Source of the DNA: CAZQHK01 sp964593455
Lineage (GTDB): Bacteria; Muiribacteriota; CAYSPT01
Reading direction: 5' to 3'
Assembly (NCBI GenBank): GCA_964593455.1
Contig: CAZQHK010000015.1
Coordinates: forward strand, 37,668 to 101,667
DNA length: 64,000 nt
The position numbers were made by a program, and so were the translations under genes. Positions 52,203 to 61,619 of this stretch are shown here, piece by piece (positions within the stretch are counted from its first letter, which is position 1; each line of letters begins with the position of its first letter). The notes under the pieces are model-generated. The model saw only the letters and a list, made by a program, of their open reading frames with translations. It was not told where the DNA came from and searched no databases.

Positions 52203-52226
52203 CGCGCCCGAAAAGGCGCGTTTTTT
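52203..52226 (+). terminator. Factor-independent terminator after the IS91-like fragment
   Basis: CGCGCC (52203-52208) pairs with GGCGCG (52215-52220) around a CGAAAA loop, and a run of six T follows at once. It fits an intrinsic terminator on the plus strand. IS91-type elements also have hairpins near one end, so it may be the end of the original element. Confidence 0.82.
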
Positions 52227-52271
52227 GTGTTTGGCGCCATTTTTGTTGCCGCCGGCCGCGGCAGGTGAGTA

Positions 52272-52427
52272 TCATGGATGCAGTGTCCGGGAATGCGGAG
52301 CGCAAAATTGTGTCGATTTGATACAGGTGGGGCTGACAGGTGTCACATTTTGAGACCCGGGAGACGAAGCGGAGGCTCGGAGTACCCCGGCGCCCAGTTT
52401 GGCCCAAAAGGAATTTCCGAAGAGTTG
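52272..52427. repeat. 156-bp exact direct repeat, copy 1
   Basis: This 156-base stretch recurs base for base at 56459-56614 in the same orientation. It starts TCATGGATGCAGTGTCC and ends TTTCCGAAGAGTTG. It contains TGTCACATTTTGAGAC, an imperfect palindrome of a type seen in some regulator sites. The two copies bracket the large peptidase gene and an IS3 remnant (about 4 kb). Confidence 0.95.
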
Positions 52428-52452
52428 AAAATCCAATAAAAGGAGGACATAA

Positions 52453-55400
52453 ATGAATTACAGATTATTCTGGCACTCCTTACTGATCACCTTTTTTGCC
52501 CTGATCGTCTCGTCAGCAGCATTTGGGCAGATCAGACATGACATTAAGGTCAAGCTGAAGCCAAAAACCCATCGGATAGAGGTAGTTGACCAAATTACCT
52601 TGTCACCGGAATCATTGGAATCAAAACAACTCCATTTCACGATTCATCATGGACTTGAACCTGAAGTTTTAGATAAAGACATCGTACTGAGAAAAAAATT
52701 TGGCACGGAAGCCGGTAGGTTTTTCACCGATAATCCCTCTCTTCAACAGAGTAGTCTGAATATGGAGCTTTTTGAGGTCAGTCTGCCGGAGGGAATCGAT
52801 CAGTTTACACTCAAATATGCGGGTGAGATCTATCATCCTGTCCAGGAATATGGAGAAGAGTACGCGCGCAGTTTCAGTGTGTCACCCGGTATCATCTCCC
52901 CTGAAGGAATCTTCCTGAGTGGATCGACTATCTGGTATCCGCATTTTGTTGACGAGCTGGTAACGTTCGAGCTGGATATTGAGCTGCCGGTGGGGTGGTC
53001 ATCTGTAAGCCAAGGCACACGTCGAAAGGCCGAGTCCGGTATAGATTACAGACGTGATGTGTGGGTGGCAGACACTCCGCAGGAAGAGATATACCTGATA
53101 TCTTCTGAATTTACAGAATACAGCCAGGCTGCGGGCGCTGTTGAGGCTATGGCATTCTTGCGAAACCCAGACTCACAGCTAGCGCAGAAATACCTTGATA
53201 CAACGGCACAGTATCTTGAGATGTATAGGAAACTTCTCGGCCCGTATCCATACACTAAGTTTGCTCTGGTTGAGAATTTCTGGGAGACAGGTTATGGTAT
53301 GCCGTCATTCACGCTGCTCGGCCCCAGGGTGATTCGTTTCCCATTTATACTTCACTCCTCTTATCCTCATGAGATACTTCACAACTGGTGGGGTAACGGG
53401 GTATATACTGATTACGAAAAGGGCAACTGGGCAGAAGGCCTGACAACCTATCTTGCAGACCATCTTATTAAAGAACAGCGTGGTGCGGCCGTTGAATACC
53501 GACGTTCGGTTTTACAAAAATATACGAACTATGTAACCGCTAATAAAGAGAAGGACTTTCCCCTTACTCAATTCCGCTCCCGGCACAGTGCGGTTACAGA
53601 AGCGGTTGGTTATGGTAAGACCATGATGCTGTTTCATATGGTCCGGCAGCAGCTGGGGGATCAGGATTTAGTCAAGGCCCTTCATCTATTCTATCGAAAG
53701 TATAAGTTCAAGGTTGCTTCATTTGATGATGTTAAAACCGTTTTTAATAATGTGAATGATGATTCCCTGGAACCTCTGTTTGAACAGTGGGTGAAAAGGA
53801 CCGGTTCGCCATCACTGAGGGTAAGTAAGGCTGTCGCAAAATCAAAAGGAGATGGTTATATATTGTCAGCTATTATTGAACAGACTCAGAGCGAAGAGCC
53901 ATATAGGTTAAAGCTGCCAATTGCTGTCAGCATGGAAGGGGTTGCTAATGCATACCAGACCAGTGTGGATATAAATACCCGACAGTACAAACTGGAACTC
54001 AGTTTTCCTATGCGTCCGTTACAACTGGAAGTTGATCCTGAATTTGACGTCTTTCGCACATTGGATCACAACGAAATCCCACCTGCATTAAGCCAGGTAT
54101 TCGGGGCCAAGCGTGCATTAATGGTGTTACCTGCGAGTGCCTCTGATTCAATTCTTCTGGGCTATCGCAATCTGGCAAAAGGCTGGCAGAAAGGACGTTC
54201 TGTGAACATGGAGATTAAGCTTGATAGTGAGCTGGATGAGTTGCCGGCAGATCGTGCGATCTGGTTATTCGGATGGGAAAACCGTTTCCTTCCTGTTATT
54301 AATAAGGCACTTTCAGATTACGATTTTGATGAGAAGGAGAGTGGCGTATCTATCGAAGGTATTGAAATGAAGCGTGACCAGCATTCAACTGTGGTGATGG
54401 CGCGGCATCCATCTAACAGTGCTCATGCTCTGGCCTGGCTTGCTACCGATAATGTGGCCGCGATGCCTGCTCTTGGAAGGAAACTTCCACATTATAACAA
54501 ATACAGTTATCTTGGCTTTACGGGTGATGAACCCACAAATGTCTTTAAGGGACAATGGCCAGTGGTAAATTCACCAATGTCACTTGCCGTTTTTCAAGAA
54601 GATGGTAAAGAAGTTGAGCTAACAACAGTTAAGCTGGTACCGCGTTCTGCCCTTGCGCAACTGCCTCCAGTTTTTTCAGAGGCGAGAATGTTAAAGGATA
54701 TTGCGTACCTCGCTTCTGACGAGTTGGCTGGAAGGGGGCTTGGTAGCGAGGGACTGGATAGGGCTGCGGACTATATAGCCGAGCAATTTTCTGATGCAGG
54801 CTTGCAACCCTGTGGAGATGGCCCGGATGATTATTTTCAGACCTGGGCAGAAAATGTAGATATGCCTGATCGTGATGTTGTTACGATAAAGAACGTAATA
54901 GGGGTCATTCCGGGTAAGAATCCTCACTTTGATGGGCAGAGTGTGGTTATTGGAGCACATTATGATTCACATGGATTGGGTTGGCCTGATGTTCTTAAAG
55001 GCAACAAAGGGAAGATTCATCACGGTGCCGATGACAATGCCAGTGGGATATCCGTGTTACTGGAATTTGCAAGATTGGTTGGCAAAAAATGGCAACCTGA
55101 ACGCACTATTGTATTCGTAGCATTCAGTGCGGAGGAGGCCGGTAAGCTTGGTTCGATATATTACGTAAATCATGCAGAGAAATATCCTGTCTCCAAAATT
55201 ATGGCGATGATCAATCTAGACACAGTCGGGCAGTTAGGTCAGGATGCACTAACCATATTCGGCAATTACTCTGCGCGTGAATGGGTACATATATTCCGTG
55301 GCGCAGGATATGTAACGGGAGCTCAGATCAAGCAGTCAACTCTGGATACCGGCAACAGGGATGAGAAGAGCTTTATCGATGCAGGTGTGCCATCGGTGCA

Positions 55401-55863
55401 TCTCTTCAGCGGTGCACGTGATAATTATCACCGTCCAACTGACACAGTTGATAGAATCGATACGGCAGGCCTTGTAAAGACTGCGGCAGTTTTGAAAGAA
55501 ACGGTTGAGTACCTTGCAGCGAGACCGGAACCGCTGGCATCTACACTGACTACAGCAAAAGAGAGTTCGGCTCCACAGACTAAACAACCACACAAAAAAA
55601 GGCGTGTTGTTCTGGGTACTGTTCCAGCCTATGATTATACAGGTAAAGGTGTTCGCCTTGACGGTGTTACAGTCGGTTCACCGGCAGAGAAAGTCGGGCT
55701 TCGGAAGGGTGACATAATTGTACGAATCGGAGAAACAGGAATTGAAGATCTGGAATCGTTTTCCGATCTTTTAAAGACGTTACAGGCAGGTAATGAGATT
55801 ACGATAGTTTATATGCGTGACAATGCAGAGCATTCTGTTACTACAAAGGTGGTTGAGAGATAA
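52453..55863 (+). CDS. M1-like/M28 dual metallopeptidase with PDZ domain
   Basis: The 1136-residue product has a signal peptide and then three parts. An M1-type domain has PHEILHNWWGNGVYTDYEKG, then NWAEGLTTYLADHL, so HExxH-x18-E is complete. An M28 domain has its zinc ligands: His in VIGAHYDSHG, Asp in HGADDNASG, Glu in SAEEAGKLG, Asp in MINLDTVG and His in DNYHRPTDT. A PDZ domain ends it (GVTVGSPAEKVGLRKGDIIV). The AAAAGGAGGACAT site lies before the ATG. Its AT-rich codon use differs from neighbours, and exact repeats bracket it, so recent acquisition is likely. Confidence 0.92.
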   Translation: MNYRLFWHSLLITFFALIVSSAAFGQIRHDIKVKLKPKTHRIEVVDQITLSPESLESKQLHFTIHHGLEPEVLDKDIVLRKKFGTEAGRFFTDNPSLQQSSLNMELFEVSLPEGIDQFTLKYAGEIYHPVQEYGEEYARSFSVSPGIISPEGIFLSGSTIWYPHFVDELVTFELDIELPVGWSSVSQGTRRKAESGIDYRRDVWVADTPQEEIYLISSEFTEYSQAAGAVEAMAFLRNPDSQLAQKYLDTTAQYLEMYRKLLGPYPYTKFALVENFWETGYGMPSFTLLGPRVIRFPFILHSSYPHEILHNWWGNGVYTDYEKGNWAEGLTTYLADHLIKEQRGAAVEYRRSVLQKYTNYVTANKEKDFPLTQFRSRHSAVTEAVGYGKTMMLFHMVRQQLGDQDLVKALHLFYRKYKFKVASFDDVKTVFNNVNDDSLEPLFEQWVKRTGSPSLRVSKAVAKSKGDGYILSAIIEQTQSEEPYRLKLPIAVSMEGVANAYQTSVDINTRQYKLELSFPMRPLQLEVDPEFDVFRTLDHNEIPPALSQVFGAKRALMVLPASASDSILLGYRNLAKGWQKGRSVNMEIKLDSELDELPADRAIWLFGWENRFLPVINKALSDYDFDEKESGVSIEGIEMKRDQHSTVVMARHPSNSAHALAWLATDNVAAMPALGRKLPHYNKYSYLGFTGDEPTNVFKGQWPVVNSPMSLAVFQEDGKEVELTTVKLVPRSALAQLPPVFSEARMLKDIAYLASDELAGRGLGSEGLDRAADYIAEQFSDAGLQPCGDGPDDYFQTWAENVDMPDRDVVTIKNVIGVIPGKNPHFDGQSVVIGAHYDSHGLGWPDVLKGNKGKIHHGADDNASGISVLLEFARLVGKKWQPERTIVFVAFSAEEAGKLGSIYYVNHAEKYPVSKIMAMINLDTVGQLGQDALTIFGNYSAREWVHIFRGAGYVTGAQIKQSTLDTGNRDEKSFIDAGVPSVHLFSGARDNYHRPTDTVDRIDTAGLVKTAAVLKETVEYLAARPEPLASTLTTAKESSAPQTKQPHKKRRVVLGTVPAYDYTGKGVRLDGVTVGSPAEKVGLRKGDIIVRIGETGIEDLESFSDLLKTLQAGNEITIVYMRDNAEHSVTTKVVER

Positions 55864-55910
55864 TTCAGCTTACCGTACCAAATGCAGCACGTATGTGGTT
55901 TACCAACTTC

Positions 55911-56458
55911 TCTAATTTAAATGGTTGAGACGAACGCATGAACCATCATTCAACCAGATCCGCCTGCGTTTAGGCTGCTTTTGTGGCACTTTTAGCCCTT
56001 CCTGCCGCCAAATTCGTTCAACTCTCTTATGGTTCACTACCCAACCTTCTCGTCTTAACAGTGCTGTTATTCTCCTATACCCATACCTGCCATATTAACA
56101 GGCCAACTCAATGATTCTCCCCGTTAACCTGGATTCGCTTTCACTGACTTTAGAACGATGTCTTTGAGTCGATCGCGGCTGATTTACGGCCCGGCAAGCC
56201 CTTCGTTCAGGTACTCTAAGTTTGTTGCATACATATTCTATTGCCCGACGTTTTTTGACCGGGCTCAGAATTTTCCCTTGTAGATCTCTTTCAAAATTGA
56301 GTTATCTAAGGCGAGATCGGCTACCAGCTTCTTCAGCCGTGCGTTTTCCTTTTCCATCTCTCTGAAACGTTTGGCCTGATCAATTCGGAGCCCACCATAT
56401 TCTTTACGCCAGCGGTAGTAGGTCTGTTGGGTAACACCTATCTGACGGCTGGCCGGTT
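55911..56458 (-). pseudogene. IS3-family transposase remnant, OrfA plus OrfB
   Basis: On the minus strand, OrfA is seen without its N-terminus: SRQIGVTQQTYYRWRKEYGG, then MEKENARLKKLVADLALDNS (56265-56458). The OrfB part has ILSPVKKRRAIEYVCNKLRV, an internal stop after RLTGRIIELAC, then YGRYGYRRITALLRREGW and IWRQEGLKVPQKQPKRRRIW. It ends by 55911, before the catalytic core is complete. The missing 5' part of OrfA is replaced at 56459 by the 156-bp repeat. Confidence 0.8.
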
Positions 56459-56614
56459 TCATGGATGCAGTGTCCGGGAATGCGGAGCGCAAAATTGTGT
56501 CGATTTGATACAGGTGGGGCTGACAGGTGTCACATTTTGAGACCCGGGAGACGAAGCGGAGGCTCGGAGTACCCCGGCGCCCAGTTTGGCCCAAAAGGAA
56601 TTTCCGAAGAGTTG
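56459..56614. repeat. 156-bp exact direct repeat, copy 2
   Basis: This is the second copy of the repeat described at 52272-52427. Here it interrupts the N-terminal end of the IS3 OrfA-like frame and lies just before the 3' end of the PilW-like gene. The identity stops at once on both sides. Confidence 0.95.
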
Positions 56615-56631
56615 GAAAAAGTAGATTATTC

Positions 56632-57738
56632 CTACCGGCGCTGGCCGGAGCGTCGGTCTTTTTCGGGCACGCAGTCAAAAGCCGATTCCACAGTGTCAGG
56701 GAAATCCTGGCCGCTCAAATCGATAATGTACGCCTCCATTTTCGGCTCGTACCGGTGGGGTTTCACTTGACGAGAAGACAACCCGCTGTCCGAAGGCCGC
56801 TTCCTTGGTACACGGGTTGTCCCAACTTTTTTATTCCCGGCAGGATTGAAACGTTTGGCGAAATCAGACAGGATCTTGTCGTTCTCTTTGGCGAAGTACT
56901 CATCGTTACCGTCCCCCCCGGACAAATCACCGGGAGCACTATTTTTTCCGTCCTTGGCCGGTATTTTGTTGGCGATTTTAAACTCTGATAGATCCTCGGG
57001 AGAACGCTGGTCGCCTTCCTTTTCCGAATCCTTTTTTTCCGTACTGACCTTGCTGCCAACCAACTGGCCCAATTGATCGGGATAGCGCCTCCTGACGGGT
57101 CCGTCCGGCCGTCGGTAATTCAATATGCTCTGATCGATGGTGTGGAACTTGTAGCTCCTGGAATGCTCTGCGTTGTAGGTGGAGTTGATCTTGAGGTTGA
57201 GCTCCTTGTCCACCCCGTCCACGTTGACCAACAGACCTATATCTATGGGGGATTGGTCGTCGTCCTTTTTCAGTTCGAAGTTAATCGTGTCGGTTTTGAA
57301 CATGAAGTCTTTTTCAGACAGGAGCGTACCGGTTGAACAGTCGTATTCCCGGCGGATTATGGTTGCCTTGCTCTGATCGAAGAGGTACCGTGATTCCAGG
57401 GCGACCACCTCGTTGGGATTATCCGGTGATGAGGCGGCGCGCCCGATACGGTACTCCACCACTCCGGAAGTGGACGTAGAGGCAATGGTCTGCAGGCGCA
57501 GTGACGAACGGGCATCGTCTTTCAGGTGCTCCAGCAGCAGGTGCAGCGCACTGGTTTCGGCGGACAGTTCGCTCCCCTTTTTATATCCCATGATGCTGGA
57601 CTTCTGAAAATTCATTATGGCCACGATTATGACCAGGCCGATGGCAATAGCGACAATCAGCTCGATCTGCGTGAAACCTCTAAACTGTGTAAATCCTTTG
57701 AACTTCGTAAAGCCTCTCCAGGCTTTCCCATGGTTCAT
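56632..57738 (-). CDS. PilW-like prepilin protein
   Basis: The 368-residue product has a prepilin-type N-terminus, RGFTQIELIVAIAIGLVIIVAI, with Glu at mature position 5. The leader is unusual: GFTKFK, GFTQFR and GFTQIE are three tandem copies of the cleavage-site hexapeptide (18-bp units, 57661-57714). The rest resembles PilW-like minor pilins (LLEHLKDDARSSLRLQ, then a beta-rich part and a charged, low-complexity C-terminus). It is the third prepilin-type gene of this cluster on the minus strand. Confidence 0.82.
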   Translation of the reverse strand: MNHGKAWRGFTKFKGFTQFRGFTQIELIVAIAIGLVIIVAIMNFQKSSIMGYKKGSELSAETSALHLLLEHLKDDARSSLRLQTIASTSTSGVVEYRIGRAASSPDNPNEVVALESRYLFDQSKATIIRREYDCSTGTLLSEKDFMFKTDTINFELKKDDDQSPIDIGLLVNVDGVDKELNLKINSTYNAEHSRSYKFHTIDQSILNYRRPDGPVRRRYPDQLGQLVGSKVSTEKKDSEKEGDQRSPEDLSEFKIANKIPAKDGKNSAPGDLSGGDGNDEYFAKENDKILSDFAKRFNPAGNKKVGTTRVPRKRPSDSGLSSRQVKPHRYEPKMEAYIIDLSGQDFPDTVESAFDCVPEKDRRSGQRR

Positions 57739-57757
57739 CTCTTCAACACCTCCATTG

Positions 57758-58165
57758 TCACTTATTGGCCACCAATGTGCTCATTTTCAGCGAGCGGGCG
57801 CGGCCGCTTCTTTCCTCGGCCCACTCGATCTTAACGGTGATTTCCACCACCTCGCCATACCACTTCTTCTCGCTGGAGAGAGGCGGTGTTTGGGGATGAA
57901 AATCAAAGTTCAGGGTAGCGCTGAATGGATCGCTTTCGAAGGTGTCCGGCTCGCTTTTCATACTTTCGAAGCTCATGTTTTTCAGCCTGTTCAGCTCACC
58001 GATGGCCAGATTAACCGCCAACAGGGTATTTATCGTGGCCTTTTGCTCTTCGAAACTCTTGCGCATCACATCGACCACCGGAATCAGTGCCAGTACCAGA
58101 ATAATGGCCGCAACCAGACCTTCGATAAGAGTAAAACCGCGTTTTTTATTTCTCAAACAGTTCAC
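57758..58165 (-). CDS. PilV-like prepilin protein
   Basis: The 135-residue product begins KKRGFTLIEGLVAAIILVLALIPVVDVMRKSF, a prepilin signal with Glu at position 5, and continues with a PilV-like helix and beta part. Such minor pilins prime pilus assembly. Only 6 bases separate it from the PilX-like gene, so they are co-transcribed. Confidence 0.85.
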   Translation of the reverse strand: MNCLRNKKRGFTLIEGLVAAIILVLALIPVVDVMRKSFEEQKATINTLLAVNLAIGELNRLKNMSFESMKSEPDTFESDPFSATLNFDFHPQTPPLSSEKKWYGEVVEITVKIEWAEERSGRARSLKMSTLVANK

Positions 58166-58171
58166 GTTGTC

Positions 58172-60319
58172 TCACATCTTCCGGTAAAACTTGCTTGTGA
58201 TTTCAACCGGTATCAGGCTGGCCCGGTAATACTTGCTGTAATTGCCGGAATCCAGCGGATCGTACCGCGGATCATATTCGATCTTACCAGGGCTGTCGGC
58301 GAAGAAAAGGCCGGTTCCGAGACTGCCCACGGCTACGCTGCCCCTGACCTCCAGCGGGCTGCCGGGAACCTTGTTCAGCTTTCCAGTGAGGGCTATGAGA
58401 GAAGCGTGGACCTTGATCCCGGACATGGAGCTTATCAGGATATCGCCGTTGAGGCTGCACACGGCCAGGGAAGTCTCCTCGGGAGGTAGTGACGAATCGC
58501 TGATAACATTTTTTGATATTCCCACGGTACCATCCGCCACGATGATTCCGCCGTCTTTGACAACCAGGTCACGGTCCAGGCTCAGGGGACCGGTCACGTG
58601 AACGACGGTCCCCAGATGCAGCTCGTGGTAATCGTCCGGGATAGAACCCGATGGAGGTTCCTTGATAAACATGGCGGTGAAATCGTCCGGCGACAGCTCC
58701 ATCACCGCTTTGGTCCCTTTCAAATCTGCACCAAAGAAAGCGTCCGCATCGTCGCCGGGATTTCCTTTGAACACCACGGTGCCGTCGTCTCGCTTGATGG
58801 TTAGTCCGGCAGTTCCCGAAGGTTCGGTACCGTTGACTGGTGAGTAGAAATAATTCTGGTCCGAGCAGGTTGACGGCGGTTCGATGACGGACTGCAACCG
58901 GTCGGTGGTCAGCTCGCGTCCGGGAAACAGGTTGTCGTTCCCATGATGGATCATGTCGTAAGAATTGTTGTAGTGGCCCTGATCGGGGTCATTTTCTCCG
59001 ACCACCCGGGACATGTAAAACGCGTAGCCGTGATTGTTGCCAGGAAGCGTGTATTCGTACTCGGACGTGTTGAAAAAATGTGGTTTGATGTAATACGGGT
59101 TAACGAGATCGGGATAGTCGTCATTAAAGGGAGCCTGTTTCGGAAACTCCAGCGCGTTGGCGGGCAGAGTGGTGGTCCAGTCGGTTAGGGAATACTCCTT
59201 GAGAACACGTTTCGGAGGAGGGGGAGGATAAGTTGCACTGGGAGGATCGTCTTTCCAGCAGACGGCCCCGTACTGGGCCAACCGGCGGTACACCCGCCCC
59301 AACACCAGGGTGGGAGACTGGCGCGTCCGGTCACCGAAAAGGTGGAGCGTGTTCGAAAACGCCGCCACGGGCTCCATCCACGCAGCCATATCCGAACCGT
59401 CGTAAAATCCGCGCTGCAGCAGTTTTACCAGGTGATATGATCCCAGCTCACCGTGCCCCGGCTGTGACCCGTCGATGAGGCACACCCGGCCGACATCCAG
59501 GTAGTGGAAATCCTCGGCGGTACTCTGGCTGCCACTCCCCCAGCCGGAGGTGAGATTGAAGTTCCACTTTCCGCCACCCAGGAATATCCAGCCCCGCCGG
59601 CAAATGTCCGGAAGCGCACTTCCCTTCGGGTAGTTGTAGACGACAACCGGTTGGGTCGAGGGAGGGCCCGTAATCGCGCCAAACTTGTCATTTTCCAGCA
59701 CGTTCAACTGGGAGTCCGTAAGCTGGTCCTTGACGAAGAGCGTGAATTTCGGCAGGACTGCCGGGAGCAGGTTGACCACCACGATCTCTTTGCGGACCTC
59801 CTTGACCCACTGCACCCCGGCGTAGGTCACTGTTGCCTTGATGAGCATCTTTCCGGCGCGCTCGTTCATGTCGCGCATCACGCCGAAGGGGTTCTGGGAG
59901 CTCCAGATGGAGGTGAAATTCTGGAGTACCATCTCCACGTCAACTGCCGCCTCGTACTGGCTGACAACGTTGTCCAGGTAGGGGAAATCAATGTGGCTGA
60001 ATGTCTCGCTCGTTCCCGCGAGAGCCGATGTGGGGACTGAAGGGTCCACCAGGTCCCCGTACAGATCGCTCTCGCGGGAACTGAAGTAGGCAGACGCCTG
60101 CTCAATCCCGGCATCGGCCAGACCCAGGGCGACTTCCTTTTTAAAAGTCAGGAACACACTCCGCCGGTTGCTCTGAACCATGAAACTGAAGGCTAAGATT
60201 ATCAAGAAAAGAAAGGCCAAAACACCCATGACCAGGGGGATAAACATCCCCCTGGTCGGGTTTGTTCCGTTCGGTTCACTGATCAAAGGCATCCTCGATG
60301 GAGTCGGCCGGTTGTACAT
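58172..60319 (-). CDS. PilX-like large membrane-anchored protein
   Basis: The 715-residue product has one hydrophobic segment (MFIPLVMGVLAFLFLIILAFSFMVQSNRR), then a PilX-like SVFLTFKKEVALGLADAGIEQASAYF helix, but no clear prepilin cleavage site. The rest is long and beta-rich. PilX-like proteins occur with PilV and PilW, as here. The start is uncertain: ATGs at 60319, 60292 and 60247 all lie within or near the preceding gene's end, with no good ribosome sites. Confidence 0.75.
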   Translation of the reverse strand: MYNRPTPSRMPLISEPNGTNPTRGMFIPLVMGVLAFLFLIILAFSFMVQSNRRSVFLTFKKEVALGLADAGIEQASAYFSSRESDLYGDLVDPSVPTSALAGTSETFSHIDFPYLDNVVSQYEAAVDVEMVLQNFTSIWSSQNPFGVMRDMNERAGKMLIKATVTYAGVQWVKEVRKEIVVVNLLPAVLPKFTLFVKDQLTDSQLNVLENDKFGAITGPPSTQPVVVYNYPKGSALPDICRRGWIFLGGGKWNFNLTSGWGSGSQSTAEDFHYLDVGRVCLIDGSQPGHGELGSYHLVKLLQRGFYDGSDMAAWMEPVAAFSNTLHLFGDRTRQSPTLVLGRVYRRLAQYGAVCWKDDPPSATYPPPPPKRVLKEYSLTDWTTTLPANALEFPKQAPFNDDYPDLVNPYYIKPHFFNTSEYEYTLPGNNHGYAFYMSRVVGENDPDQGHYNNSYDMIHHGNDNLFPGRELTTDRLQSVIEPPSTCSDQNYFYSPVNGTEPSGTAGLTIKRDDGTVVFKGNPGDDADAFFGADLKGTKAVMELSPDDFTAMFIKEPPSGSIPDDYHELHLGTVVHVTGPLSLDRDLVVKDGGIIVADGTVGISKNVISDSSLPPEETSLAVCSLNGDILISSMSGIKVHASLIALTGKLNKVPGSPLEVRGSVAVGSLGTGLFFADSPGKIEYDPRYDPLDSGNYSKYYRASLIPVEITSKFYRKM

Positions 60320-61619
60320 CCTGCCCCTCTACCGATTTTTCCTGGCACAAGGGCACCGGCAGGTCATCATCAGATCCATCCCGGAAGACCGGGTAGAGAA
60401 TGATAGTGTTGCGAGTGTAGCTCCTGCCTTTTTTGATGTTAAACGTCTCCTCGTACGGTAAAAACCCCTTGCAGGTGACCAGGAGATGCACCTTGCCGTC
60501 AAACAGTCTGGGGAAGTTGAACGCACCCTCGGCATCGGTTTTTGCGCTTATAACCCTGGACTTGATAAGCGGCACCAGAGCCCCCCGGCAAGCCATGCAC
60601 TGGCCGAGACGGGCGGAACAGGATTTGCAGAGCTGGAAGCCACCGCTGCTGGTCATGCCGCGGCAGTCGGGGATAGAGCACGCGCCGATATCAGCCGTGT
60701 ACATCCTGTCTTTACACCTGATGCATAGGCCGCCCAACCTGACCGGCTCCCACTGAAGTGGGTCCTGCATGAGTGGCCGGCTGATCGTGAGCACCACGTC
60801 GGCTCCCTGAAGCGGCTGCAGTATGTTGGTCTTCTTCTTAGCCGGTTTCGGAATGCTTTCCCTACCACCATCGACGTCTTCCTGTAACTCCTCGTAACCG
60901 GGGAATCCCGGCGCCCGCCTGACGATACCGGACAGTGATGTGGCAACCTGTACCGGCCCTTTCTTGATGTAATCTTTCGCTTTGTTACGGCCGGATTTGA
61001 GATCAAGGTTGAAAAGCGTATACTCTTCATACCCCTCTTTCTCTATTGTCATCATGTACCGGCCGGGCTTCATCTTGGATAACTTATATTTACCTTTTTT
61101 GCTCGTTACAGCAGTGTACAGGGGCTTTCTGATTGGCGGCTCAGCAATGGAAATGTCTGCTTTTTCAACGTTTTTCCGCATTATCATTATGGGATGGTAG
61201 ATGGACACCGTGGCCTTTGCAACTCCCCGGGGGCGCTTCTTGCCCTTGATAGCTTCGTACACAATACCATCCAATGTACTTCCTTTTTTCGCGATCCACT
61301 CGTTATATTTCTTTTCCAGTTCCTTGTAAGTGGTATAGTCCCGCTTCACCTTCAGGTAAGCCCGGTACTTTTTAGGTCCCTCCGTTGGGATAGCCAGGAA
61401 CATCCGGTATGATTTCTCGTATTGTTCTTTTGCCTTAGCCAGCTTTTTCTCCCAGCGGTCGTACTCATTGGTTTCCACTATCTTGCAAGCCGTAATCCCG
61501 GCTGCCTGGTTCCCCTCCTGGGCCATTACCGGCGTCAGGAAACACCCTGCGTTAAGCAGAATCATCGCTGTCACCACTGCAACCGCTACCACAAACGTTT
61601 TCGTTTTCGAATCAAACAT
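60276..61619 (-). CDS. Secreted carboxypeptidase-regulatory-like protein with Cys-rich zinc region
   Basis: From the ATG at 61619 (GGGAGG upstream) the product has 447 residues, a signal peptide (TKTFVVAVAVVTAMILLNAG) and beta-sandwich parts of the carboxypeptidase-regulatory type (AVTSKKGKYKLSKMKPGRYM, TDAEGAFNFPRLFDGKVHLL). A cysteine-rich insert near residues 300-350 (CIRC, ACSIPDC, CKSC, QCMAC) is probably a structural zinc site, recalling the one in the prepilin-like gene at 4758. It lies upstream of the PilX/V/W-like genes and overlaps the first. Confidence 0.78.
   Translation of the reverse strand: MFDSKTKTFVVAVAVVTAMILLNAGCFLTPVMAQEGNQAAGITACKIVETNEYDRWEKKLAKAKEQYEKSYRMFLAIPTEGPKKYRAYLKVKRDYTTYKELEKKYNEWIAKKGSTLDGIVYEAIKGKKRPRGVAKATVSIYHPIMIMRKNVEKADISIAEPPIRKPLYTAVTSKKGKYKLSKMKPGRYMMTIEKEGYEEYTLFNLDLKSGRNKAKDYIKKGPVQVATSLSGIVRRAPGFPGYEELQEDVDGGRESIPKPAKKKTNILQPLQGADVVLTISRPLMQDPLQWEPVRLGGLCIRCKDRMYTADIGACSIPDCRGMTSSGGFQLCKSCSARLGQCMACRGALVPLIKSRVISAKTDAEGAFNFPRLFDGKVHLLVTCKGFLPYEETFNIKKGRSYTRNTIILYPVFRDGSDDDLPVPLCQEKSVEGQDVQPADSIEDAFDQ

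Noticed and set aside
52320..52350. TGTCACATTTTGAGAC as a sigma54-activator site with promoter
   Set aside because: The palindrome is plausible but no TGGC-N9-TTGC promoter follows within the repeat; it is mentioned only as a feature of the 156-bp unit.
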